From positions 280,051 through 344,050 of the forward strand of contig NZ_JAKRNU010000003.1 in assembly GCF_022346545.1 (NCBI RefSeq): a stretch of 64,000 bases of DNA, in the 5' to 3' direction. The translations under genes were made by a program, and so were the position numbers. The DNA comes from Sporosarcina sp. ACRSM (GTDB lineage Bacteria > Bacillota > Bacilli > Bacillales_A > Planococcaceae). This document shows positions 16,945-25,592 of this stretch, piece after piece. The notes under the pieces are model-generated. The model had not been told where the DNA came from, ran no database searches, and saw only the letters and a list, made by a program, of their open reading frames with translations. Position 1 is the first letter of the stretch. Each line of letters starts with the position of its first letter.

Positions 16945-18855
16945 TTGTTCGATTCATTATTATTTGATCTGATGCTTGTTGTGTTGATCGGCGTATTATC
17001 GCAATGGTTGGCATGGCGTTTTCGAATGCCGGCGATTGTAGTGATGTCAATAGCGGGGCTTCTGGTCGGACCCATTTTCGGGCTCATCAATCCGCAAGAG
17101 AGTATGGGGGAACTGTTCGGACCTATTATTACGTTTGCGGTGGCGATTATTTTATTCGAAGGCAGCTTGAATCTGGATTTTAAAGAAATTAAAGGATTCA
17201 GTAAGCCGGTTGCGCGGATTGTCACACTGGGCGCTTTCATTGCATGGATTGCGGGATCGCTGGCGGCGCATTATTTGGCGGGGCTGTCGTGGGCGGTCGC
17301 TTTCGTTATCGGCGGCTTGTTCATCGTGACAGGACCGACCGTCATTTTGCCGCTCCTCCGGCAGGCGAAATTGAAACCGCGGCCTGCAGCAATCTTGAAA
17401 TGGGAAGGGATTGTTGTTGATCCTTTTGGTGCGTTGCTGGCGGTCTTTGCATTCGAATTCATCAAGTTTTTAGATCGTGAAGTGACATTGACTTCACTGC
17501 TGCTATTTTTTGCGGCGTCCGCATTTGCCGCATTCATCGGCTGGGGAGCCGCCCGGGTGATGGGCAATGCGTTTGAGCGCGGCACTTTGCCTGAATTTCT
17601 GAAAGCGCCAGTTCTTTTCGCAGTCGTCATTTTCACTTTCGTTTTTGCGGATGAAATGATGCATGAGACGGGTTTGCTGGCGGTGACGGCAATGGGGATG
17701 ACGATGGCGAATATGCGATTGACGACGTTGCAAGACATTCGTCATTTCAAAGAAAATATTTCGGTGCTGCTCATATCGGGCATCTTTGTCATGCTGACAG
17801 CGTCATTGGAGCCGCAGACGCTCATTGAAATTTTTAATCCGAATATTATCGCTTATGTCGCTGCGATGCTGTTTATCGTCCGTCCTTTGTCGATTTGGCT
17901 TTCGACAATCGGAACCGAATTGAATGTCCGGGAGAAACTATTGATCGGCTGGATTGCACCGCGGGGTATTGTCGCGTTAACCGTTTCGGGCTATTTTGCG
18001 ACGATTTTACTGGAGAATGGTTACCAAGACGCTGGGTTGTTGACAGCACTCACATTCGCGCTTGTGCTATCGACGGTGATCCTTCATGGATTTTCAATCA
18101 GCTTTCTTGCCAAGAAATTGAACTTGACGACGACGGATGAGTCGGGCGTACTGATTGTTGGTGGCAGCCGGTTCGCTGCGGCACTTGCCCAATCGATTAA
18201 AGATACGGGCAATGAAGTGTTGATCGTTGACCGTTCATGGGCGAATTTGACGTATGCACGTCAACTCGGTATGCCGATTTACATTGGCGATATCCTTTCC
18301 GAACAGACGGAATATCATCTTGACTTAACGCCGTACCGGTATATGTTGGCGATGACGAAGGCAGATATGTACAATGCCCATGTTTGTGCGGATTTCACGC
18401 CAGATCTGGGACGTGATCATTTGTATCAAACGGCATTTCACGTTGGGAAAGATGTCCAAACGTTTACAATCCTAGGCGGACAGACAATCTTTACACCGGA
18501 TGTCTCCATCTACGAGTTGGAAGATCGGATGAGTGCAGGGCATGTCATTCGAAAAACGATGATCACGAAACAGTATAGTTACACGCAATATTTGCGCGAG
18601 CGGGATGATAAATCCATTCTTCTTTATGTGCTTCGATTAGATGGAACGATTGAATTCTTTGCACCGGAAGTGGAGCTGCAAGCATTTGCAGGAGATATAG
18701 TCGTCTCACTGACGTCCCCGGCTAAAACGATTGAACGGGTGAAAGAGCGTTTGGAAGAAGCAGTCCCTTATGAAAAAATCGAAGAGCTTTTCATTGGGGA
18801 TGATAAAGTGGAGAAGACGGTGATTCCGGGGGATGCCCCACTCTCTTCGAAATGA
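16945..18855 (+). CDS. Cation:proton antiporter (CPA1/NhaP type) with TrkA-N-like domain
   Basis: 636-residue membrane protein. Residues ~1-400 form the 12-13-helix Na+/H+ exchanger domain, with GPTVILPLL and the WEGIVVDPFGA block holding the conserved ion-site Asp. A Rossmann-type TrkA-N domain follows (VLIVGGSRFAAALA, residues ~412-520), with a C-terminal TrkA-C-like region. It exchanges Na+ or K+ for H+. ATG 16900 has no ribosome site; TTG 16945 has GGAG 8 bases upstream and a better N-terminus. It is monocistronic, with a terminator. Confidence 0.9.
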   Translation: MFDSLLFDLMLVVLIGVLSQWLAWRFRMPAIVVMSIAGLLVGPIFGLINPQESMGELFGPIITFAVAIILFEGSLNLDFKEIKGFSKPVARIVTLGAFIAWIAGSLAAHYLAGLSWAVAFVIGGLFIVTGPTVILPLLRQAKLKPRPAAILKWEGIVVDPFGALLAVFAFEFIKFLDREVTLTSLLLFFAASAFAAFIGWGAARVMGNAFERGTLPEFLKAPVLFAVVIFTFVFADEMMHETGLLAVTAMGMTMANMRLTTLQDIRHFKENISVLLISGIFVMLTASLEPQTLIEIFNPNIIAYVAAMLFIVRPLSIWLSTIGTELNVREKLLIGWIAPRGIVALTVSGYFATILLENGYQDAGLLTALTFALVLSTVILHGFSISFLAKKLNLTTTDESGVLIVGGSRFAAALAQSIKDTGNEVLIVDRSWANLTYARQLGMPIYIGDILSEQTEYHLDLTPYRYMLAMTKADMYNAHVCADFTPDLGRDHLYQTAFHVGKDVQTFTILGGQTIFTPDVSIYELEDRMSAGHVIRKTMITKQYSYTQYLRERDDKSILLYVLRLDGTIEFFAPEVELQAFAGDIVVSLTSPAKTIERVKERLEEAVPYEKIEELFIGDDKVEKTVIPGDAPLSSK

Positions 18856-18862
18856 CTGATGG

Positions 18863-18914
18863 CAGGGTGCCGGGACTCCCAGAAATCTGTGTGAGTGCTT
18901 GGCGCCCTGTTTTT
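18863..18914 (+). terminator. Terminator of the antiporter gene
   Basis: CAGGGTGCC / GGCGCCCTG stem with a 29-base loop and a T5 tail. Confidence 0.75.
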
Positions 18915-18936
18915 GTTTTGATTCGAAAGTCCTAGA

Positions 18937-19041
18937 ATGCAATCAATGCGACGCGGAGTGCAATCAAATCATCCATCAGTGCAATCAAGTACGGTCCGAG
19001 TGCAATCAAACGCTCCATCAGTGCAATCAAATCGCGCAGGA
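18937..19041. repeat. 21-bp phased GTGCAATCAA array, five units
   Basis: Five copies of (G/A)TGCAATCAA start exactly 21 bp apart (18937, 18958, 18979, 19000, 19021) with variable 11-bp spacers. It lies between the antiporter terminator and the topoisomerase gene. Confidence 0.9.
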
Positions 19042-19157
19042 AACAGGCCGCTACAGAAAGTCACTGTTTTTTCGTTGTTCAACGAGATCTATTCGCATGG
19101 CATGCATCAAATACAATTCTCCCTTATAATTGATGGAAGAAGAAAGGGGATTTTTTT

Positions 19158-21323
19158 ATGTCCAAATCATTAGTATTAGCTGAAAAGCCGTCCGTAGCAC
19201 GCGATATTGCGCGGGTGCTCGGCTGTAATAAAAAAGGGAACGGATTTCTTGAGGGAACAAATTATATCGTCACATGGGCACTCGGCCATCTTGTGACACA
19301 TGCGGATCCAGAAGGGTACGGCAATGAATACAAAGAGTGGAAGCTCGAACATTTACCGATCATTCCAGAGCCGTTCAAACTTGTGCCAATCCGTCAGACA
19401 TCGAAACAATTTAATGCGGTAAAGGCGCAATTGAAACGCAATGATGTGAAAGATGTCATCATCGCGACGGATGCGGGGCGTGAAGGGGAACTTGTCGCAC
19501 GCTGGATTTTGGAAATGGCGAAAGTCCGCAAACCTGTCAAACGGTTGTGGATTTCATCCGTTACCGACAAAGCGATCAAGGACGGTTTCAAAAACTTGAA
19601 AGATGGCCGTGCTTACGAGCATCTTTATGAGGCGGCGGTCGCTCGTGCGGAAGCGGACTGGGTTGTCGGCATTAATGCGACACGTGCATTGACGGTAAAA
19701 TACAATGCACAATTATCAACGGGGCGTGTGCAAACACCGACCTTGGCGATGATTGCAGAACGGGAAAGACAGATCCGTGAGTTTAGGCCGAAGTCGTTTT
19801 ACGGTTTGCAGGCATTGACGGAATCTGCAAAATTTACGTGGCATGACAAAGCAGGGCAGACGCAGTCCTTCGATAAAGAGGCTGTCGAGAAATTGCTTGG
19901 CGAGCTCGATGGGGTTCATTCCGGAAAAGTGACGGATGTGAAAACGACACCGAAATCCCAACCGGCACCACCTCTTTTCGATTTGACGGAGCTGCAAAAA
20001 GAAGCGCATCGCCGTTGGTCGTGGTCCGCGAAAGAGACGCTTTCGACGCTACAAAATCTATATGAACGCCATAAAGCGGTCACGTATCCGCGTACCGATT
20101 CCAAGCATTTAACGTCCGATATGGCGAATACGTTGAAAGAGCGCATTAAAGCGGTGGATATCGGTCCATACCGCAAATCGGTCAACACACTACTGCGTTC
20201 GAACAACGTTAAACCGCAGAAAGGCGTCATTGATGATAAACGTGTGTCTGATCACCATGCCATCATCCCGACTGAAGAGACGCCATTGCTTCAAAATTTA
20301 TCGGATAAAGAGCAGCGTTTATATGATTTGATTGTCAAGCGTTTCCTAGCCGTTTTCTTCGGTCCGTTCCGTTATGATCAAGTGACGGCTGAGCTGGCGG
20401 TCGGTGGGGAACTATTCAAAGCGAAAGGTCGTACCATTACGGATGAAGGTTGGAAAAAAGTTTATTCGACGGATGAGGAAGAGGCCGATACGGATACACT
20501 TCCTGCATTCAAAAAAGGCGATGACGTGAACATTCGTGCCATCGTCATGACAGATGGCCAAACGAAGCCGCCTGCCCGCTTCAATGAAGGCACATTGCTC
20601 GCGGCGATGGAAAATCCCGTGCAATTTATGCAAGGGGAATCAAAAGATCTGATCAAAACGATCGGTGAAACGGGTGGACTTGGAACCGTGGCAACCCGTG
20701 CGGATGTCATTGAACGGCTGTTCAACTCGTTCGTTGTCGAGAAAAAAGGAAACGATATTTACACGACATCAAAAGGGCGCCAATTGCTCGAACTCGTTCC
20801 GGAAGATTTGAAATCACCGGCTCTCACGGCGGAATGGGAACAAGGCCTGACGAAAATCGCCAAGGGACAAATGAAAAAAGCGGTATTCATGAAAGACATG
20901 ATCGACTTCTCCAAACGGACCGTTACGGAAATCAAGACAGACGACAAAAAATTCAAGCATGACAATGTAACAGGAAAAACTTGTCCGGACTGTGGGAAAC
21001 TTCTATTGGAAGTGAACGGCAAACGCGGCAAGATGCTTGTCTGTCAAGACCGTGAATGCGGCCACCGTAAAAACGTCTCGACATTGACGAATGCGAGATG
21101 CCCGGTCTGTAAGAAAAAATTGGAACTGCGCGGAGAAGGCGACGGTCGGATATTCGTTTGTAAATGCGGTCACCGCGAGAAGCTGTCTGCATTTGAAAAA
21201 CGCAGAGCGCAATCTGGCGGGAAGAAAGCGGACAAGCGTGATGTCCAGAAATATATGAAGAAACAAGAAGAGCCAGTCAACACGGCGATGGCCGATGCGT
21301 TGAAGAAGTTGTTTGATAAATAA
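19158..21323 (+). CDS. topB: DNA topoisomerase III
   Basis: 721-residue type IA topoisomerase that relaxes and decatenates DNA through a 5'-phosphotyrosine link. The Toprim domain carries LAEKPSVARDIA at the N-terminus and TDAGREGEL near residue 105. The active-site Tyr is in VTYPRTDSKHL near residue 310. The C-terminus has two Cys4 zinc ribbons (CPDCG...CQDRECGH and CPVCK...CKCGH) and a basic tail. Length is normal for Bacillus TopB. AAAGGGG lies 8 bases before ATG 19158. It is monocistronic. Confidence 0.97.
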   Translation: MSKSLVLAEKPSVARDIARVLGCNKKGNGFLEGTNYIVTWALGHLVTHADPEGYGNEYKEWKLEHLPIIPEPFKLVPIRQTSKQFNAVKAQLKRNDVKDVIIATDAGREGELVARWILEMAKVRKPVKRLWISSVTDKAIKDGFKNLKDGRAYEHLYEAAVARAEADWVVGINATRALTVKYNAQLSTGRVQTPTLAMIAERERQIREFRPKSFYGLQALTESAKFTWHDKAGQTQSFDKEAVEKLLGELDGVHSGKVTDVKTTPKSQPAPPLFDLTELQKEAHRRWSWSAKETLSTLQNLYERHKAVTYPRTDSKHLTSDMANTLKERIKAVDIGPYRKSVNTLLRSNNVKPQKGVIDDKRVSDHHAIIPTEETPLLQNLSDKEQRLYDLIVKRFLAVFFGPFRYDQVTAELAVGGELFKAKGRTITDEGWKKVYSTDEEEADTDTLPAFKKGDDVNIRAIVMTDGQTKPPARFNEGTLLAAMENPVQFMQGESKDLIKTIGETGGLGTVATRADVIERLFNSFVVEKKGNDIYTTSKGRQLLELVPEDLKSPALTAEWEQGLTKIAKGQMKKAVFMKDMIDFSKRTVTEIKTDDKKFKHDNVTGKTCPDCGKLLLEVNGKRGKMLVCQDRECGHRKNVSTLTNARCPVCKKKLELRGEGDGRIFVCKCGHREKLSAFEKRRAQSGGKKADKRDVQKYMKKQEEPVNTAMADALKKLFDK

Positions 21324-21344
21324 ATGTATCTGAATAGAAGATAA

Positions 21345-21389
21345 AAAAGCCCAATCCCTCGGTACTTTTTAGTGAGGGATTGGGCTTTT
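21345..21389. terminator. Bidirectional terminator after topB
   Basis: A 16-bp perfect stem AAAAGCCCAATCCCTC with its complement and a 13-base loop, serving topB and the opposing methyltransferase-like gene. Confidence 0.9.
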
Positions 21390-21432
21390 GATCTTCAACA
21401 ATCGTGCCCGATTGCTTAATAAGATAGTTCAT

Positions 21433-21996
21433 CTAAAGGTAGCGACGGACTTTTTTACTGTATAGTTGATATTCCTCACCGTAAATTTTCCTCAACGATT
21501 GTTCCTCAAGCAGTACTTGGCGATTGAAAAGCCAATAACCTACCATCAAATATAAAAGTAGAATCCAATTTGGATAAATGAGAAATTCGCCTAATAAGAC
21601 CAATCCAAAAGCAGTATATATTGGATTTCGACTGATGGCAAAGGCGCCAGTCGTAATTAAAGGACCTGGATTGTCTTCATCAATTCCTACCCTGAAGCTT
21701 TTTCCGAACGAAATTAAGCTATAAAGGAATAGGGAAAGGCCCAGTAAGCATAAGACTACGCCAATCCAGCCAACGAACTCATTTCTAAATAATTCCGCTC
21801 CCAATCGCGGTAAGTGAAAGGCATTGGAGAAAATTACATAAAATAATAGCAAAGCAAATGGCGGTATAATGAAATCCTTTTTGTCCATTTCACCAAATTT
21901 AAATGCCTTAATGCCAAGTTTTTTTAATTGTATTGAACGAATGATTACCAATATGATTAACAAAACAATAGTAATAACAGCAATATATCCTTTCAT
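21433..21996 (-). CDS. Isoprenylcysteine carboxyl methyltransferase-like membrane protein
   Basis: 187-residue membrane protein with about five hydrophobic segments. The C-terminal half carries the ICMT/PEMT-family signature: GPLITTGAFAISRNPIYTAF (residues ~112-131), then LEEQSLRKIYGEEYQLYSKKVRRYL, where the RNP and EE-Y blocks bind S-adenosylmethionine. Bacterial members methylate unknown, probably lipid-linked substrates. It starts at ATG 21996 after GGTGG. It is the last in a run of three minus-strand genes with AT-rich gaps; co-transcription is not clear. Confidence 0.75.
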   Translation of the reverse strand: MKGYIAVITIVLLIILVIIRSIQLKKLGIKAFKFGEMDKKDFIIPPFALLLFYVIFSNAFHLPRLGAELFRNEFVGWIGVVLCLLGLSLFLYSLISFGKSFRVGIDEDNPGPLITTGAFAISRNPIYTAFGLVLLGEFLIYPNWILLLYLMVGYWLFNRQVLLEEQSLRKIYGEEYQLYSKKVRRYL

Positions 21997-22088
21997 TCAT
22001 CCAACCACCTTTTAATCAGTACTTTTTCTATTCAGCTCCGTTTGTGGAAGACTGATCTTATTTCAATCATTGTTACTTTGGACATACT

Positions 22089-22463
22089 TTAAAGCTCTTT
22101 GAATGTATTTTGTAACTGAACAAGGACGTATTTTTTAGTCCACATTTGGGTAGTAGCAATCAATCTTTCACCCTCTTTTTCAAAGAACAGACCAGAACCC
22201 TCTTTCTCTTTAAATTCCCAGCCGTTTGAACTAATCATTTGTTTAATATTCTCATCGACTTCACTTTGACTTTTTGTGATATACCACGTGTAATCATTGT
22301 CTGTTGCGATCTCTACTATCCTTTCATCGGAACTTTTTAGTTTTTCAAGTGCATCTTTTGCCGATAGATGATCGATCGGTAGGGGAGGGTAGTATGATTT
22401 ATTTGCAATCATAAACATTGCTACTATAATTACGAAGCCTAAAATAATTCCTACTTGTTTCAT
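22089..22463 (-). CDS. Membrane-anchored hypothetical protein
   Basis: 124 residues: an N-terminal hydrophobic segment (residues ~4-21) acting as a signal anchor, then an extracellular domain of about 100 residues with DYTWYITKSQ and a WEFKEKEGSGLFFEKEGERLI beta-rich stretch. No family recognised. ATG 22463 was chosen because GGAGG is 7 bases upstream; the frame opens further to 22484. Confidence 0.7.
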   Translation of the reverse strand: MKQVGIILGFVIIVAMFMIANKSYYPPLPIDHLSAKDALEKLKSSDERIVEIATDNDYTWYITKSQSEVDENIKQMISSNGWEFKEKEGSGLFFEKEGERLIATTQMWTKKYVLVQLQNTFKEL

Positions 22464-22523
22464 GTAATGTCCTCCTGTATTCAATCGTTCATTTTATTCC
22501 TCCCTCCCTCAGAAATTCTTGCA

Positions 22524-23000
22524 TTATTCTTGAACGGTAAAATAAAAAGTGTCTCCAATTTCTGAAGAGCAGCCGCTTAACGAATACTTCACCATGTTGT
22601 CCTCATGTTCCGATACAAATTTCGAACAAGACGTGCTTTTTCTTCCTTGGTCAGAACCGGCGTATCCGTCGTGCGAATTATCGTACGTATACTGAATCAT
22701 CTCTCCGTCATAATCCAGATCATAGAAAATTGGGGCGCCTTCAACAGTGTAAATCGTAATACGAATTTCATCCTCAACACCGTCATTTACGTGCTTGCGA
22801 AACGCATTGAGTCTTTGTAAGTTACTGGTTTTTCCGTGAAGGTTGACAATATCGCCATTCGCTATTGCCTCCTCGGGTGTATAAGGTATTTCAGTAACTT
22901 CTCCTGTAATCGTAGGCTCCTTTGTTTCTTCCTTTTGTTGACAGCCTAGTAATCCTGTTAATAAAAGAATTAAAGACAGAACCAAACTAATTTTTTTCAA
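22524..23000 (-). CDS. DUF4362 lipoprotein
   Basis: 158-residue lipoprotein with a signal peptide and lipobox LLGC around residue 20. The mature part fits DUF4362: TPEEAIANGDIVNLHGK, then the RITIYTVEGAPIFYDLDYDG block and a DNSHDGY block followed by two conserved Cys that could form a disulfide. Function unknown; common in Bacillus as surface lipoproteins. TTG 23000 is 6 bases after GAGGGGG; the ATG at 23006 touches that site. Confidence 0.75.
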   Translation of the reverse strand: MKKISLVLSLILLLTGLLGCQQKEETKEPTITGEVTEIPYTPEEAIANGDIVNLHGKTSNLQRLNAFRKHVNDGVEDEIRITIYTVEGAPIFYDLDYDGEMIQYTYDNSHDGYAGSDQGRKSTSCSKFVSEHEDNMVKYSLSGCSSEIGDTFYFTVQE

Positions 23001-23201
23001 TGTCATCCCCCTCTTTTAAAATTAGACGCCCTCTCTTTCCTTTCGTTTCAGCAAATATAAATTTGGTTATGTCATCAAAAGGCTCGCTTGCGAAACATCC
23101 TACATATAAATAAAACGGCAGGTATAGAAACGCTGTCTATTCCTGATAAATCGGATAAAGTCGGAAAGTACGATATTAAACCATTAAGGATTTTGCTAGA
23201 T

Positions 23202-23246
23202 AAAAAAGCCTAATCCCTCCGAAATTGTGCGGGGAATTAGGTTTTT
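23202..23246 (-). terminator. Terminator of the decayed toxin locus
   Basis: AGCCTAATCCC / GGGGAATTAGG(TT) stem. The minus strand ends in six T residues just after the toxin fragment. Confidence 0.75.
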
Positions 23247-23262
23247 GGTGTCTACTTAATGG

Positions 23263-23433
23263 TTACTTTCTTTTCCAATAAACATTTTCTCTTTTATGTT
23301 TAATATCATCAATCCAAACAACGGCTTCTTCTTCATTTACTTCAAATACTGGAATGACTTGATATAAACCAAGTCGTACCCAGTAGCCTCTTAAAGTCCC
23401 ACCCGTTATTTGTTTCGCAGTCAAAGTGGGCAT
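23263..23433 (-). pseudogene. RelE/ParE-type toxin remnant
   Basis: A 56-codon frame starting ATG 23433. Its sequence (TGGTLRGYWVRLGLYQVIP, then VNEEEAVVWIDDIKHKRENVY) matches only the C-terminal half of RelE/ParE toxins: the G-x-R-x-G-x-Y-x-V-I strand and the terminal H-R-x-x-x-Y. The usual first ~35 residues, including the two N-terminal helices, are missing. It overlaps the upstream antitoxin-like frame by 13 bases in another frame. Probably an inactive deletion remnant of a type II toxin-antitoxin pair, though expression as a small protein cannot be excluded. Confidence 0.6.
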
Positions 23434-23546
23434 ATATGATTATCGTTTTCCATGTTCAGATAACCGATAAAATCATATACTTCAGCCGCATCATCTTCAT
23501 GAATAATGTCAACTAGCCGTTTTAGTTCTTCACGGTTAACACTCAT
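23421..23546 (-). CDS. Small antitoxin-like protein
   Basis: 41-residue acidic helical protein beginning MSVNREELKRLVDIIHEDD with a YDFIGYL segment, similar in style to the short antitoxins encoded before RelE-type toxins (a helical pair without a clear DNA-binding domain). GGCGGTG precedes ATG 23546. The 3' end overlaps the toxin remnant, so its last few residues may derive from the deletion that removed the toxin N-terminus. Function inferred from neighbourhood only. Confidence 0.5.
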   Translation of the reverse strand: MSVNREELKRLVDIIHEDDAAEVYDFIGYLNMENDNHICPL

Positions 23547-23733
23547 TTCAAACACCGCCACGCCAATTATTTACACCATTATAGCATTGAATGAATCATT
23601 TCCAGAACGCATCTTAATTAAAACACGAACAGAAAAAATGATTGATCACTCATAACTTCTATTTCATTCCTTTAATTCGAAAAATAAGGTTTTGTTAAAA
23701 CTTAAGGTGAAAATAAGCCGACTGTTGTGCTGT

Positions 23734-23780
23734 GTTGCGATTGTTGCTTTTCAATGATGCAATTTTATGTTGCATGCAAC
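23734..23780 (+). promoter_or_regulatory. Upstream activator sites of the sigma-54 operon
   Basis: Direct repeat GTTGC-N4-GTTGC (23734-23747), then the palindrome GTTGC-AT-GCAAC (23769-23780), 41 bp upstream of a -24/-12 promoter. The same two motifs in the same order precede the sigma-54 promoter at 34.95 kb on the other strand. The likely binder is the AAA+ activator at 35280-36608. Confidence 0.75.
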
Positions 23781-23821
23781 AAAGAGTTTCATAGATAACC
23801 TTAATCCACCGGTACTTTTTC

Positions 23822-23838
23822 TTGGCATGGAAATTGCA
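23822..23838 (+). promoter_or_regulatory. Sigma-54 (-24/-12) promoter of the catabolic operon
   Basis: TTGGCATGGAAATTGCA has the invariant GG and GC dinucleotides exactly 10 bases apart, matching the sigma-54 consensus. Transcription should start near 23850, leaving a leader of about 68 bases before the first gene. Confidence 0.85.
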
Positions 23839-23917
23839 TAGGATATAGGTGCATGGGAAAAAGGAGCAATGGACGGAGAATAAGAGGGGGCATACAGATT
23901 GAAAGGATGTGTAGATC

Positions 23918-25081
23918 ATGTCTATCCTAATTGAAACAATAACAAAAGCAAAGACAGGAGATTTTACAAGGGTCATTCCTGATTGGTTTATCATTACGGA
24001 AAACAATGGAGAGGCCATTATAAAGGCTATGGAAAATAGGAACATGGCCAACGCTGAAAAAGTACTCATCATGTTTGATAGAGATGTGCCTGCCAGTACG
24101 ATTGAGTCTGCGGAAATACAGAAAAAACTGGCCTGTTTTGCCGCGAAGCATCGGACACATTTTGCGAATGCGGAGGGAGTTGCCTATAACGTGTTGATCG
24201 AAAAGTATTTGTCTCCGGGAGAAATTGTTTTATCTACCGGATCTCACTGTTCCATTGTCGGTGCCGATGAGGCATGGGGGATCCAGGCGGATGTCGGACA
24301 GTTTGTCGATGCACTTGAACAAGGCTATATCGATGTCAAGGTACCCGAAACCGTTCAGATTGAATTGACGAATACCTTGTCGGACGGCGTTGAGGTGAAA
24401 GATTTAGCTTTAACGTTGCTGAAGGATAGCGGTGAAAGTGGATTTGAAGATAAGTCAATCGAGTTTTATGGAGATGGATTGACGCAGGCCGAGAAAACTG
24501 TTCTTTGTTCCATGGCTGGACAGACGGGTGCAAGCGCGGTGTTCTATCGTAGCGAGCAAACCGCTAGTTCTCCGGCGGCATACACGTATGATTTGGCAAC
24601 GATCGAAACGAAAGTTGCGAAGCCGGGCAGCATATTTAACGTGGATGGATTGAAGTCGGTCGAAGGTCAGCCGATCAATGCAGGTTTTATCGGCAGCTGT
24701 ACGGGAGGTTCGATTGAGGACTTGCGCGTTGCGGCTAAGATCCTTGAAGGCAAGCAAGTCCATCTTCGTGTCCGTCTAAATGTTTGCCCGCAAACAGCAG
24801 AAACGTATATGCAGGCGATGCAAGAAGGGTTGATTGACATTTTTATAGACGGTGGTGCACAGATTCTCACACCAGGCTGCGGGAGTTGCCAGCGCAACAC
24901 AGTTGGCGGGGTCGGACCTGGAGAGGTGATGCTGACGACTGGGGCTTATAACTATACAGGTTGTTGTGGTGTCGAGGATTCGGAAGTGTATATGTCGTCG
25001 GTCTCGACAGTGGTACTCAGCGCAATTGAAGGGAAAATTACGCATGCTGAAAATTACTCAGGCTTAACATTGGAGGTTTAA
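23918..25081 (+). CDS. Aconitase/LeuC-family large subunit, divergent
   Basis: 387-residue member of the aconitase superfamily, first gene of the sigma-54 operon. The three [4Fe-4S]-binding Cys are kept: GSCTGGSIEDL (near residue 270) and the CGSC pair in TPGCGSCQRN (near 325). The substrate-binding part is unusual: the usual DSHT is replaced by TGSHCS (near 106) and the usual DH near the N-terminus by DR. A second, orthodox large subunit lies two genes on, so this copy may have shifted substrate or a structural role. ATG 23918 has AAAGGA 10 bases upstream. Confidence 0.8.
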   Translation: MSILIETITKAKTGDFTRVIPDWFIITENNGEAIIKAMENRNMANAEKVLIMFDRDVPASTIESAEIQKKLACFAAKHRTHFANAEGVAYNVLIEKYLSPGEIVLSTGSHCSIVGADEAWGIQADVGQFVDALEQGYIDVKVPETVQIELTNTLSDGVEVKDLALTLLKDSGESGFEDKSIEFYGDGLTQAEKTVLCSMAGQTGASAVFYRSEQTASSPAAYTYDLATIETKVAKPGSIFNVDGLKSVEGQPINAGFIGSCTGGSIEDLRVAAKILEGKQVHLRVRLNVCPQTAETYMQAMQEGLIDIFIDGGAQILTPGCGSCQRNTVGGVGPGEVMLTTGAYNYTGCCGVEDSEVYMSSVSTVVLSAIEGKITHAENYSGLTLEV

Positions 25082-25082
25082 C

Positions 25083-25592
25083 ATGAGCGCAATAGCAACG
25101 GGTAGAATCTGGCATTTGCCAGATGACGTCGACACAGATGTGATTCTAGCGGTGAAGCATTTCTTAAATACCGCAGAAGAACGAAGTCAACATTGTTTAG
25201 AGAATTTGGTTCCGAATTTTGCAAAGGAAGTCAAACAAGGGGATGTGATTGTAGCCGGTAAAAATTTCGGGTGTGGTTCGTCCCGTGAATATGCGCCGGA
25301 AGCGATCTATACTAGCGGCGTCACTTGTATTGTCGCGAAATCCTTTTCAAGGCTTTTCTACCGGAATGCCGTGAACATCGGCATTTCATTAGTGGAAAAT
25401 GCAGACATTCAAGCGCATTGCGCAGATGGTGATGCCATTCAAGTGGACTATGAAAATCGTACCATCGAAACGAATGGAAAAGTATACAAGATGCCTAGAT
25501 TTCCTCGGCATTTAGAGGAAATCTCCCGTGTCGGGGGCTTGGTCAATTACCATCGCCAACGAAATGAATTAGCAGAGGAGGGTGCAAACTAA
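25083..25592 (+). CDS. Aconitase/LeuD-family small (swivel) subunit
   Basis: 169-residue small subunit of a two-component dehydratase. The signature FGCGSSREYAPEAI (residues ~60-73) contributes substrate-contacting Ser-Arg to the active site, and the DDVDTDVIL block near the N-terminus is typical. It starts 1 base after the preceding gene (GGAGG upstream of ATG) and overlaps the following large subunit by 1 base (TAATG), so a fixed stoichiometry with one or both large subunits is likely. Leucine-type isomerase is the closest family; the substrate is not determined. Confidence 0.85.
   Translation: MSAIATGRIWHLPDDVDTDVILAVKHFLNTAEERSQHCLENLVPNFAKEVKQGDVIVAGKNFGCGSSREYAPEAIYTSGVTCIVAKSFSRLFYRNAVNIGISLVENADIQAHCADGDAIQVDYENRTIETNGKVYKMPRFPRHLEEISRVGGLVNYHRQRNELAEEGAN

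Noticed and set aside
18899..19129. 76-codon Cys-rich frame over the GTGCAATCAA array
   Set aside because: The apparent CNQ repeats come from translating the 21-bp DNA repeat; no ribosome site, and it starts in the terminator.
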